Assembly: GCA_041166085.1 (NCBI GenBank)
Contig: JBEEFP010000055.1
Span: forward strand, 62,001-126,000
DNA from: JBEEFP01 sp041166085
GTDB lineage: Bacteria > Actinomycetota > Acidimicrobiia > Acidimicrobiales > JAFATL01
Direction: 5' to 3'
Length of the DNA: 64,000 nucleotides
In this document: positions 33,200-41,026 of the stretch, piece by piece
Layout: each line of letters begins with the position of its first letter
How positions within the stretch are numbered: the stretch's first letter is position 1
The notes under the pieces: generated by a model
Seen by the model: only the letters and a program-made list of their open reading frames with translations
What the model was told of the DNA's origin: nothing
Database searches by the model: none
Program-made: the position numbers and the translations under genes

Positions 33200-33888
33200 C
33201 CCTTCCGCCCGGCCAACGCGCTGTCAGCGGGTTCCCGCGCTTCGGGACCCACTTCCAGCACCCCCCGCCCGCCGTCCCCGCCGAACCGGTGATCGAGATC
33301 ACCGGCGCGGTGACCACGAGCTGTTGCGTTCCGCTCGGCGATCTCGAACTGCTCCCGCGCCGGCAGGTCGACGCCGACTTCCACTGCGTGGCGGGCTGGT
33401 CCGCCACCGGCCTGCGCTGGGAGGGGGTCGCGTTCGACACCTTCTATCGCCTCGTCATCACACCGATGCTGCAGCCGAGCGCCACGATCTCCCATGTCGT
33501 CTTCCGCGGTCTCGATGGCTACCAGTCGACAGTGCTGCTCGAGGACGCACTGGCCGACGACGTGCTGATCGCCGACCGGCTCGGCGGCGATCCGCTCGAC
33601 AGTGACCACGGCGCGCCGGTGCGCCTGGTCAGTCCCAGTCAGTACGGGTTCGTCAGCACCAAGCACCTCTGCCGGATCGAGCTCCACACGTCCGAGCCGA
33701 CCGCCCGCTACCACCCGTCGCCGCTCACCCAGTTGGGGTTGCAGCTGGTCAAGCCCCATCGACGGGCACGGGTGTGGGAGGAGGAGCGGCATCGATACCT
33801 CCCGGCCTGGCTGGTGCGCCCCGTGTATCTGAGCATCATCCCCGCCATACGACGGCTCAGCGCGCGAGGCAGCCGGCCGCACCCATGA
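33196..33888 (+). CDS. Sulfite-oxidase-type molybdopterin-domain oxidoreductase (stand-alone)
   Basis: 230 residues, GTG start overlapping the previous stop (GTGA). The oxidoreductase molybdopterin-binding fold is seen in VIEITGAVT, then DFHCVAGWSATGLRWEGV with Cys64 as the molybdenum ligand; VSPSQYGFVSTKHLCRIEL is the conserved YGYKxxK-like segment that contacts the pterin. There is no Tat or Sec signal, no dimerisation domain and no heme domain, so it is a cytoplasmic minimal form. It would need an electron partner. Last gene of the operon; its 3' end is followed by copy 2 of the palindromic repeat. Confidence 0.83.
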   Translation: MTLPPGQRAVSGFPRFGTHFQHPPPAVPAEPVIEITGAVTTSCCVPLGDLELLPRRQVDADFHCVAGWSATGLRWEGVAFDTFYRLVITPMLQPSATISHVVFRGLDGYQSTVLLEDALADDVLIADRLGGDPLDSDHGAPVRLVSPSQYGFVSTKHLCRIELHTSEPTARYHPSPLTQLGLQLVKPHRRARVWEEERHRYLPAWLVRPVYLSIIPAIRRLSARGSRPHP

Positions 33889-33948
33889 GGGAGGCCAGGG
33901 AGCACGGAAGGCGACGGCGGCGTCGAACGCTGCAGAGACGCGTCTGCG

Positions 33949-34022
33949 AACCACTGCAGCGAAGTGGGGCCCGTTGTGCCCGATGTGCCAGGTTTCCACC
34001 CCCGTTTCACTGCACAGGTTTC
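33949..34022 (-). repeat. Dispersed palindromic repeat, copy 2
   Basis: The reverse complement of this stretch matches 3140-3213 at 67 of 74 bases. Like copy 1 it lies in a convergent gap, here between the molybdopterin-domain gene and a YceI gene. Its arms TGCAGTGAAA and CTTCGCTGCA still pair (with a G-T wobble), and the outermost pairs changed together: AAAC/GTTT in copy 1, AACC/GGTT here. A second near-palindrome, GCAGAGACGCGTCTGC (33932-33947), abuts it. Confidence 0.85.
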
Positions 34023-34067
34023 GTCGCCGAGCGAGAACGGCCTCGGTGACGGCTGCAGGTGGGGTCC

Positions 34068-34628
34068 TCAGCTCGCGGGCTCGAGCAGCTGCAGGTCGAG
34101 CTCGACCTTCACGACGTCGCCGAGGGCGACAGTGCTGATGCCCGGCGGCATGGCGAGATCGATGCCGAAGTCCTTGCGCCGGATCTCGGTCGTGGCTTCG
34201 AAGCCGGCGTGACGCGGTCCGCCGGGGAACTCCTCGATCCCGCCCAGCTCGACGGCGAGCACGACGGGCCGCGTGACGTCGCCGATCGTGAGGTCGCCGT
34301 CGACCTGGTACTCCGAGCCCTGGCCCAGCACCCTCGTCGAGCGGAACACCATGGTCGGGCGTCGTGCGACGTCGACGATGTCGGGCGACAGCACATGGGC
34401 GTCACGGTCGGCGTTGGCGGTGTCGATGGACGCGACGTCGACGGTCGCGGTGACACTCGTCGTCTCGAGGGTCTCACCGATGACCACGTCGGCCTCGAAG
34501 CGAGTGAAGCGGCCCCGCACCTTCGACACGCCGAGGTGGCGGATGGTGAACCCGATCGAGGAGTGGTTCGTGTCGACGGCCCAGCGCCCTGGGGCCAAGG
34601 GCAATGAGAGGTTCTGTGCGGTGGACAT
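34068..34628 (-). CDS. YceI-family protein (lipocalin-like, isoprenoid-binding fold)
   Basis: 186 residues with the YceI signature: WAVDTNHSSIGFTIRHLGVSKVRGRF (two adjacent blocks at residues ~15-40), SIDTANADRDAHVLSPD with the HLxSxDF-type segment, and GDLTIGDVTRPVVL. No signal peptide, so this is a cytoplasmic form. The fold binds long isoprenoid or amide ligands in characterised members; the role here is not known. A second YceI gene of equal length occurs at 44630. ATG at 34626-34628. It is divergent from the XRE regulator. Confidence 0.88.
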   Translation of the reverse strand: MSTAQNLSLPLAPGRWAVDTNHSSIGFTIRHLGVSKVRGRFTRFEADVVIGETLETTSVTATVDVASIDTANADRDAHVLSPDIVDVARRPTMVFRSTRVLGQGSEYQVDGDLTIGDVTRPVVLAVELGGIEEFPGGPRHAGFEATTEIRRKDFGIDLAMPPGISTVALGDVVKVELDLQLLEPAS

Positions 34629-34729
34629 GGCCCCATGGTCACGGCTCGGCCCGCACCGGGGAAGGCCGGAATGATCCTGGTACTGCGGGGGCCAGGGACA
34701 TTGCGCTGCCACTGCGGCATGCTTGTCGG

Positions 34730-35587
34730 GTGACGACCGTGGCTGAGTTCCTCCGCGCACGCCGGGAGCACCTCAAGCCCGCCGACGTCGGACTGCCTGA
34801 CAATGGCCGGCGGCGCACACCCGGGTTGCGCCGTGAGGAGGTGGCCACGCTCGCCGGCGTGAGCATCGATTACCTCATCCGCCTCGAGCAGGGACGCGAC
34901 ACCCGGCCGTCGGCAAGCGTGATCGCCGCCCTCGCCGACGGCTTGCGGCTCGACGACGACGACCGCCGGCAGCTCTACAGGCTGAGCGCGGTGGCCCAGT
35001 CGTCGGAGCTCTGCCCGTCGGCCCAGCCGCTGCGGCGGGAAGTCGCTCCCACGGTGACGGCGCTGCTCGAAGCGCTCGACCCGACGCCCTCGTTCGTCGC
35101 CGACCCCGCCAATGACGTGCTGGCGTGGAACGAGGCATGGGACCGCCTCGTTCGCCCGCTCGGGATGCTCGACGATCCCGAGCCGAATCTGACCCGCCAC
35201 CTGTTCCTCCACCCAGAGGCGCGCGCCGTGTACCGCGACTGGGAAGCGGTGGCCGACGAGCAGGTGAGCCGGCTGCGCCTGGCTGCAGCTCGCTGGGGTG
35301 AGGACGACGGCTTCGCGGCACTCGTGGACGAGTTGCTCACCGTGCCCGACTTCCACGACCGGTGGTCGAGCTTCACGACGACGGAAAAGCGCCGAGGTAC
35401 GACACGCCTCGTCCACCCCGACCTGGGCGAGGTCCGCGTCGCCTACGAAGTCCTCCTCCTCCCCGGTGACGACGAGCATCAGCTCGTCACGTGGCTCCCC
35501 GCCGACGACGCCGCCGCCACCGCGCTGGGCGGGACGGCGGACAAGGCGGTGCCCGTGAGCCCCGCTCGGCTCCGCATTATCGGCTGA
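34730..35587 (+). CDS. XRE-family regulator with MmyB-type ligand domain
   Basis: 285 residues from GTG 34730. N-terminal Cro/C1 HTH: FLRARREHLKPADVGL, RRRTPGLRREEVATLAGVS, then YLIRLEQGRDTRPS. The C-terminal part (DPTPSFVADPANDVLAWNEA as the PAS-like MmyB entry, then LVHPDLGEVRVAYEVLLLPG) binds a fatty-acid-like ligand in characterised MmyB-like regulators. CATGCT, 6 bases before the start, is a near-consensus -10 box. Divergent from YceI (101 bases), a probable target. Its 3' end overlaps the convergent TetR gene by 11 bases. Confidence 0.87.
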   Translation: MTTVAEFLRARREHLKPADVGLPDNGRRRTPGLRREEVATLAGVSIDYLIRLEQGRDTRPSASVIAALADGLRLDDDDRRQLYRLSAVAQSSELCPSAQPLRREVAPTVTALLEALDPTPSFVADPANDVLAWNEAWDRLVRPLGMLDDPEPNLTRHLFLHPEARAVYRDWEAVADEQVSRLRLAAARWGEDDGFAALVDELLTVPDFHDRWSSFTTTEKRRGTTRLVHPDLGEVRVAYEVLLLPGDDEHQLVTWLPADDAAATALGGTADKAVPVSPARLRIIG

Positions 35588-36248
35588 AGCGCCGCCTCCG
35601 GGGAGCTGCTGGGGTGGCGAGGAGCCCAGGCAGGAGCGTGCGGACGAGGCCGTCGCCGTGGGCTTCCACCCAGGAGGGATCGGTGGGCTCGGCGCCGGTG
35701 AGGAGGCGAGCCTCGGGCGCGTTGACGAATGGCAACGACGCGGCACCGACGATCACGTAGTGCACCACGGCGGCATCGATCGGCGCGGCGATGCCGGCGT
35801 CGCGCAGCCGTTGCCACACAGCGCTGATCGCGTCGTACAGCGGGCGGACGTGGCGTTCGACCATCCAGCGGAGGCGCTCGCTGTCCGCGGTGCCCTCGTG
35901 CACCATGATCCGGTTGAGCTCGGGGTGGACGGCGGCGAAGCGGACGAAGCGTCGAACCGCCTCCGCGAACGCCGCGGCCAGCTGCTCGGGTTCGTCGGTG
36001 CCGGAGGAAAGGTCGAGGTCGACGAGCTCGGCGCCGAGCAGACCGAAGAGGTGGTCGACGGCCGCGGCCCACAACGCCTCCTTCGAGGCGAAGTGGTAGT
36101 TGATCTGCGGCTGATGGGCGTCGACGCGCTGCGCGATCGAGCGCGTGGATGCGCCGTCGAACCCCTTGGCGCCGAACTCGACCAATGCCGATTCGAGCAA
36201 CTGCTCGCGGATGTCGTCCCTGGTCCTGCGCCCGGTTCGCACTGCCAT
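35577..36248 (-). CDS. TetR-family regulator
   Basis: 223 residues. HTH: IREQLLESALVEFGAKGFDGAS, given in part, then RSIAQRVDAHQPQINYHFASKEALW. The remainder is a helical C-terminal domain with an Arg-rich tail. ATG at 36246-36248 has a TAACAT -10 box 6 bases upstream that overlaps the operator palindrome, so autorepression and repression of the divergent PPOX-dioxygenase pair are expected. Confidence 0.88.
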   Translation of the reverse strand: MAVRTGRRTRDDIREQLLESALVEFGAKGFDGASTRSIAQRVDAHQPQINYHFASKEALWAAAVDHLFGLLGAELVDLDLSSGTDEPEQLAAAFAEAVRRFVRFAAVHPELNRIMVHEGTADSERLRWMVERHVRPLYDAISAVWQRLRDAGIAAPIDAAVVHYVIVGAASLPFVNAPEARLLTGAEPTDPSWVEAHGDGLVRTLLPGLLATPAAPRRRRFSR

Positions 36249-36254
36249 CTCGCT

Positions 36255-36271
36255 ATGTTATCATTCGATAA
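36255..36271. promoter_or_regulatory. Divergent promoter and TetR operator
   Basis: TAACAT (minus strand, 36255-36260) is the -10 box of the TetR gene. Overlapping it, TTATC-ATTC-GATAA (36258-36271) is an inverted repeat that ends one base before the PPOX start codon at 36273. Confidence 0.6.
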
Positions 36272-36272
36272 T

Positions 36273-36842
36273 ATGAGGATCCTGCCACTGGAGACCGAAC
36301 CGTTCACGTGTCCGACGGATCGCGACATGCTCCCGTCCGAACGACGCTCGTTCGTCCGTACCCACCGCACGTGCGTCTTCGGGACGGCACGGCGGGCCGA
36401 CGGTCCGGCCATGTCGATCGTGTACTACGTGCCCACCGACGGCGACGAGCTGCTGGTGTCGACGATGCGCGATCGCGCCAAGGCGAAGTCGGTCGACCGA
36501 CTCGGCAAGGTCAGCCTGTGCGTGCTCGACGAGCGCTGGCCGTTCAGCTACCTGCAGGTCTATTGCGACGCGACGGTCGACGAGGACCCTGACCTGGTGG
36601 TCGACGTGATGATGGCGGTGGCCGGCCGCATGTCCGGCGAGCCGCTGGCCGCCGAGACCCGACCGTTCGTCGCGGCCATGGCCGCCGAAGAGGACCGTGT
36701 CGTGCTGCGGTGCCGGCCCTACGCCACCTTCGCCCAACCGCCCCGGCACCTCCACAGCAACGACCAAGCCGAGCGCGTCACCCACTGGGTCTCGGCCTCG
36801 ATGCCATGGGACACCCCCGACCCGAGCGAGGTGCCGGCGTGA
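36273..36842 (+). CDS. PPOX-fold F420/FMN-dependent protein (TIGR03618-like)
   Basis: 189 residues with the split beta-barrel layout: RTHRTCVFGTARRADGPAMS, VSTMRDRAKAKSVDRLGKVSL, then VLDERWPFSYLQVYCDATV. These are the cofactor-binding strands of the pyridoxamine-phosphate-oxidase-like family, many actinobacterial members of which use F420. ATG 36273 directly follows the operator. Its stop overlaps the next start (GTGA), coupling it to the ring-cleavage dioxygenase. Confidence 0.82.
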   Translation: MRILPLETEPFTCPTDRDMLPSERRSFVRTHRTCVFGTARRADGPAMSIVYYVPTDGDELLVSTMRDRAKAKSVDRLGKVSLCVLDERWPFSYLQVYCDATVDEDPDLVVDVMMAVAGRMSGEPLAAETRPFVAAMAAEEDRVVLRCRPYATFAQPPRHLHSNDQAERVTHWVSASMPWDTPDPSEVPA

Positions 36843-37726
36843 CGACGTTTGGCGCGCTGCAGCTGGCGTACCTCGGCGTCGAAGTTCCGGATCCGGCCGC
36901 GCTCGGTGGCTTCTTCGGCGACGTCGTGGGCCTGGTGCCGGGCGATCGTCCCGGCACATGGCGCAACGACGGCAAGGCGCAGCGCATCGTCGTAACCGAG
37001 GGTCCGTCGGCCGACGCCACCGTCGTGGGCCTCGAGGCCGCCGGCCCGGACTCCTGGGCCGCGACCGTGGCCCGTCTGGAGGCCGCCGGCTTTCCCGTGA
37101 CGCGCGGCACCAGCGAGGAGGCGGACGCCCGCCGCGTCGAGCAACTGGCTTCCGTCGAGTCGCCATGGGGCGTTCCCGTTGAGGTGGTCCACGGCCTGGC
37201 CGAGGCCGAGCAGCCCTTCGCCTCACCGCTGGTCGCGAGTGGCTTCGTGACCGAAGGGATGGGGCTCGGCCACGTCGTGTTCGGCACCACCGCCTTCGAC
37301 GAGTCGCACCGCTTCGTGACCGAGGGCCTCGGCATGCGCCAGACCGACTGGGTCGAGACCGAGATCGCCGCGGGCATCGAGCTGGAGATCCGCTTCTACC
37401 ACTGCAGCCCACGGCACCACTCGCTGGCGCTGGGCAGGGCACCGTTCGAGCTGCCGCAGCGTCTGCATCACCTCATGGTCGAGGTCGGCGACCGCGACGA
37501 CGTGGGCTACGCCTTCGACCGCGCGTGGGACGCCGGGTGCACGATCGCCAGCGCGCTCGGCCACCACCCCAACGACCAGATGTTCAGCTTCTACGTCGCG
37601 TCACCGGCCGGCTTCCAGATCGAGGTCGGGCACGGCGGTCGGCTCGTGACCGAGGACTGGGACCTGAACCAGCGCTACGACCGCATCAGCTCGTGGGGCC
37701 ACCAACCGATTGGGTCCCGACCCTGA
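36839..37726 (+). CDS. Type I extradiol (catechol-cleaving) dioxygenase, VOC superfamily
   Basis: 295 residues, two VOC-type beta-alpha-beta modules as in BphC/HsaC-like enzymes. Candidate Fe(II) ligands of the C-terminal module are His in GLGHVVFGT (about 143), His in RLHHLMVEVG (about 207) and Glu in FQIEVGHGG (about 263); MFSFYVASPAGFQIEVGHGG matches the family signature. Such enzymes open catechol rings next to the hydroxyls. GTG 36839 overlaps the previous stop. Its last 41 bases overlap the end of the convergent acyl-CoA dehydrogenase gene. Confidence 0.85.
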   Translation: MTTFGALQLAYLGVEVPDPAALGGFFGDVVGLVPGDRPGTWRNDGKAQRIVVTEGPSADATVVGLEAAGPDSWAATVARLEAAGFPVTRGTSEEADARRVEQLASVESPWGVPVEVVHGLAEAEQPFASPLVASGFVTEGMGLGHVVFGTTAFDESHRFVTEGLGMRQTDWVETEIAAGIELEIRFYHCSPRHHSLALGRAPFELPQRLHHLMVEVGDRDDVGYAFDRAWDAGCTIASALGHHPNDQMFSFYVASPAGFQIEVGHGGRLVTEDWDLNQRYDRISSWGHQPIGSRP

Positions 37727-38948
37727 GCTCCCGGAACGGCATGTCCCGGTCGACCTGCGGCTCCTTGGGCAGCCCGAGGACCCGCTCGCCGATGATGTTG
37801 CGCTGCACCTCGTCTGTGCCGCCGGCGATGCGCGACGCGGGCGCCGACAGGACGCTCAGCGCCCAGCGCGACTCGCGCTGGTCTTCCCACGCCTGACCGC
37901 CCGCCCCCGCGATGGCGATCCCGAGGTCGGACGCGCGCCGGGCCAGCAGGGCGCCGGCGAGCTTGGCGATGGAGCCCTCGGGGCCCGGCGCCTTCCCCGC
38001 CTTCACCGCCGCACGCGTGCGCTGGCCGATGAAGCCCATGATCCGCGTGCGGATGTAGACGTCGGCGATGCCCTGTCGCACGACGGGCTGCTCGAGCACG
38101 CCGCGCCGACGCGCCAGGTCGACGAGCGGCTTCACGCCGGTGCCCCGTCCGCCGCCACCACCGGAGCCGATGGCGACGCGCTCGTTCATGAGCATGGCGA
38201 TGGCGCAGCGCCAGCCGTCGTCGACGTCGCCGATGCGGTTGCTGTCCGGGACGCGGACATCGGCGAAGAACACCTCGTTGAACCCGGACCCGCCGTTCAT
38301 CTGACGCAGGGGCCGGATCTCCACCCCCGGTGCGTTGAAGTCGATGATGAACATGGTGATGCCGCGGTGCTTCGGCTTGTCCGGATCGGTGCGGGCGATG
38401 ACGGCGCCGAAGTCGGAGATCTGCGCGCCGGTGGTCCACACCTTCTGCCCGTTGAGGATCCACTCGTCGCCATCGCGCTCGGCGCGCATCTGCAGGCTGG
38501 CCACGTCGGAGCCGGCGCCCGGCTCCGAGAACAGCTGCGACCAGATCTCCTCGCCCCGCAACGCCTTGGCCACGTAGCGCTCGCGCTGGACGTCGGTGCC
38601 GAACTCGATCATGGTCGGGATCACCATGCCGAGGCCGATGATGTACGCGGTGGTCGGCAGGTCATAGCCGGCCGCCTCCTCGTTGAAGACGCGCTGGTGC
38701 TCGGCTGTCAGGCCCTGGCCCCACGGCTTCGGCCACGTGAGCCCCGCCAGGCCGGCGTCGGCCAGGGCGGCCTGGAACCTCTTCTGCGTGGCCAGGTCGG
38801 CGACGGTCGCCTCCAACACGGAACCCTCGTCGTCGTCCCCGCGCTCGACCCGTTTCGGCGCGTGCTCGGCGAGGAACGACCGCACCCGCAGCCGGAGCTC
38901 GGCGAGCTCGGGGGTCTCGGTGCGCTGCTGCTCGTCGGTCACGGTCAT
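37686..38948 (-). CDS. Acyl-CoA dehydrogenase
   Basis: 420 residues, FAD-dependent. Motifs: WPKPWGQGLTAEHQRVF near the N-terminus, the flavin segment SQLFSEPGAGSDVASLQMRA (about residues 140-159), NGQKVWTTGA, and a C-terminal RIAGGTDEVQRNIIGERVLGLP. The usual catalytic base position cannot be fixed confidently. It introduces a trans-2 double bond into an acyl-CoA. ATG at 38948, one base after the SDR stop, so this is the last gene of the P450-ADH-SDR-ACAD operon. 3' overlap of 41 bases with the convergent dioxygenase gene. Confidence 0.9.
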   Translation of the reverse strand: MTVTDEQQRTETPELAELRLRVRSFLAEHAPKRVERGDDDEGSVLEATVADLATQKRFQAALADAGLAGLTWPKPWGQGLTAEHQRVFNEEAAGYDLPTTAYIIGLGMVIPTMIEFGTDVQRERYVAKALRGEEIWSQLFSEPGAGSDVASLQMRAERDGDEWILNGQKVWTTGAQISDFGAVIARTDPDKPKHRGITMFIIDFNAPGVEIRPLRQMNGGSGFNEVFFADVRVPDSNRIGDVDDGWRCAIAMLMNERVAIGSGGGGGRGTGVKPLVDLARRRGVLEQPVVRQGIADVYIRTRIMGFIGQRTRAAVKAGKAPGPEGSIAKLAGALLARRASDLGIAIAGAGGQAWEDQRESRWALSVLSAPASRIAGGTDEVQRNIIGERVLGLPKEPQVDRDMPFRELRVGTQSVGGPTS

Positions 38949-38949
38949 G

Positions 38950-39867
38950 TCAGCGCCCCTCCCACCCGGCCAGGTCCTTGCCGTCCATCCCCGAAGGCGC
39001 CCGTGCCTTGCCCAGGAGACTGCGCATGATCTCGTCCACCGCGGCGGGGTCGTCGACGGCCTTCGCCGTCGGCCCCCGGTGCCACCCCTCGGCGACGGCG
39101 AGCAACTGGCCCGACGCCTCGAACACCCGCCCGGTGATGCCGGCCGACTGCGGACTGGCCAGCCACGTGCACAGCGGTGCGATCCAGCGGGGCGACATGG
39201 CGGCCTTGGCCTCCTCACTGGCCTGGCCCATGCCGAGGTCCTCGGTGAGGCGGGTGAGCGCGCCGGGCGCGATGGCGTTCACGGTGACGCCGTAGCGCTG
39301 CAGCTCGAGAGCGGCGATGAACGTGAAACCGGCGATGCCCTGCTTGGCCGCGCCGTAGTTGGTCTGGCCGACGTTGCCGAAGATGCCCGACACCGATGTC
39401 GTGTTGATGATGCGCGCGTCGTTGGTCTCCCCGGCCTTCGAGCGTTCGCGCCAATAGGCGGCGGCATGGCGAGCGGGCGCGAACGTGCCCTTGAGATGCA
39501 CCTTGACGACGAGGTCCCACTCCTCCTCGGTCATGTTGGTGAGCATGCGGTCGCGCAGGATGCCCGCGTTGTTGACCACGACGTCGAGCCCGCCGAACGT
39601 CTCGACCGCCTGGTCGATCATCGCCTTGGCTGCGGCGAAGTCGCTCACGTCGGCGCCGTTGACGGCCGCCTCGCCACCCATGGCCTTGATCTCGTCGACC
39701 ACCTGCTGGGCGGGGCTGGCGTCGGCGCCCGTGCCGTCGCGTTCGGCGCCGAGGTCGTTCACGATCACCTTGGCGCCCTGCTCGGCGAGCATCAGTGCGT
39801 ACTCGCGTCCGATGCCGCGGCCGGCGCCGGTCACGACTGCCACTCGCCCGTCGCACATGCCTGTCAC
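38950..39867 (-). CDS. SDR-family dehydrogenase (MFE-2/3-hydroxyacyl-CoA dehydrogenase-like)
   Basis: 305 residues. Cofactor motif GAGRGIGRE, NNAGILRDRM (the ILRDRM run is typical of multifunctional-enzyme-type 3-hydroxyacyl-CoA dehydrogenases), Ser in NTTSVSG, and NYGAAKQGIAGF with catalytic Tyr and Lys. GTG 39867 has an AGGAG site at suitable distance; an in-frame ATG at 39858 is possible. The C-terminus carries an extra ~40 residues (VDEIMRSLLGKARAPSG). It probably oxidises a 3-hydroxyacyl-CoA formed after acyl-CoA dehydrogenation and hydration. Confidence 0.87.
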   Translation of the reverse strand: MTGMCDGRVAVVTGAGRGIGREYALMLAEQGAKVIVNDLGAERDGTGADASPAQQVVDEIKAMGGEAAVNGADVSDFAAAKAMIDQAVETFGGLDVVVNNAGILRDRMLTNMTEEEWDLVVKVHLKGTFAPARHAAAYWRERSKAGETNDARIINTTSVSGIFGNVGQTNYGAAKQGIAGFTFIAALELQRYGVTVNAIAPGALTRLTEDLGMGQASEEAKAAMSPRWIAPLCTWLASPQSAGITGRVFEASGQLLAVAEGWHRGPTAKAVDDPAAVDEIMRSLLGKARAPSGMDGKDLAGWEGR

Positions 39868-39897
39868 AGCTGGTTCTCCTTGGGTCTCAGGTCCCGG

Positions 39898-40992
39898 TCA
39901 ACTCGAAGGGAGGAGCACCGGCTTGACCACGTCGCCCCGCAGCGACGCCTGCTCGGCGCGGTTGATGTCGGACAACGGGAAGGTCTCGACGAGCCGGTCG
40001 AAGGGGAACTCGCCCTCGCGCCACAGGGAGATGAGGCGGGGGATGAGCTCCTGGGGGACGGCCCCGCCCTCGAGGATGCCCGAGACGGTCTTGCCAACCA
40101 GCGCGACGGGATCGAGCACGAGCGGTTCGGCCTGGATGCCCACCAGGCCACAATGCCCGGCCATCCGCAGCCCGGCCAATGCGGTCGTGATGACCGCCAC
40201 GTTGCCGGTGGTGTCAAAGGCGTAGTCGGCGCCGCCCGGGCAGGCGGCGAGGATCCGCGCGACCACGTCGTCCCCGCTCCCGTCCACCACGTGGGTCGCG
40301 CCGAGCTCGGTGGCCAGCTCGAGTCGATGGCGGTGGATGTCGACAGCGACGATCGTCGACGCGCCCGCGACACGTGCGGCCATGACGGCGGCGAGGCCGA
40401 CCGCGCCGACACCGAAGATGGCGATGCTCGTGTCGGGCTGGACGTCGAGGGCCACCAGCACCGAACCCGCGCCCGTGAGGACGCCGCAACCCAGCGGGCC
40501 GAGGAGCTCGAGGGGGAGGTCGGGGTCCACGACGACGACATTGCGAGCCCCGGCGATGCAGTGGGTCGCGAACGACGACTGCCCGAACCAGCGCGACGCG
40601 ACCTCGTTCCCTTCGCCGTCGACGACACCTGTTGAACCGTCGAGATTGCGACCGAGGAGGTTCCGCAACAGGAACGTCTCGCAGTACGCCGGCTGCCCCC
40701 GCTGGCAGTTGCGGCACTCCCCGCACGACGCGAACGAGAGCACCACGTGGTCGCCGACCGCGATGCCGTCGACCCCGGCGCCAACTGCTTCGACCACTCC
40801 ACTGCCCTCGTGGCCCGTGATGATCGGTGGCGGTGAGAAGGATGCGGGGCTGCGGGGCAGCACGTCGGTGTGGCACATCCCGGCGCCGACGACCCGCACG
40901 AGGACCTCGCCCGCGCCCGGGGCGGCCAGCTCGACCTCCTCGAGCTGGTACTCGCCGTCCGGTTGGCGCAGGACGGCCGCGGTGATCTTCAT
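39898..40992 (-). CDS. Zinc-dependent alcohol dehydrogenase (class III/aryl-alcohol type)
   Basis: 364 residues. Catalytic zinc ligands lie in GMCHTDV and GHEGSGVVEAVG; the structural zinc loop is CGECRNCQRGQPAYC; the NAD-binding Rossmann motif is IFGVGAVGLAAVMAA (about residues 193-207), followed by VDIHRHR, an Asp that prefers NAD. FSDRASP-like oxidations of alcohols to aldehydes are expected. ATG at 40992. Lies between P450 and SDR, so it likely oxidises the alcohol made by the P450. Confidence 0.9.
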   Translation of the reverse strand: MKITAAVLRQPDGEYQLEEVELAAPGAGEVLVRVVGAGMCHTDVLPRSPASFSPPPIITGHEGSGVVEAVGAGVDGIAVGDHVVLSFASCGECRNCQRGQPAYCETFLLRNLLGRNLDGSTGVVDGEGNEVASRWFGQSSFATHCIAGARNVVVVDPDLPLELLGPLGCGVLTGAGSVLVALDVQPDTSIAIFGVGAVGLAAVMAARVAGASTIVAVDIHRHRLELATELGATHVVDGSGDDVVARILAACPGGADYAFDTTGNVAVITTALAGLRMAGHCGLVGIQAEPLVLDPVALVGKTVSGILEGGAVPQELIPRLISLWREGEFPFDRLVETFPLSDINRAEQASLRGDVVKPVLLPSS

Positions 40993-41026
40993 GAGCTGTC
41001 CCTCCGGTGGTGACGCACGGGCAAGA

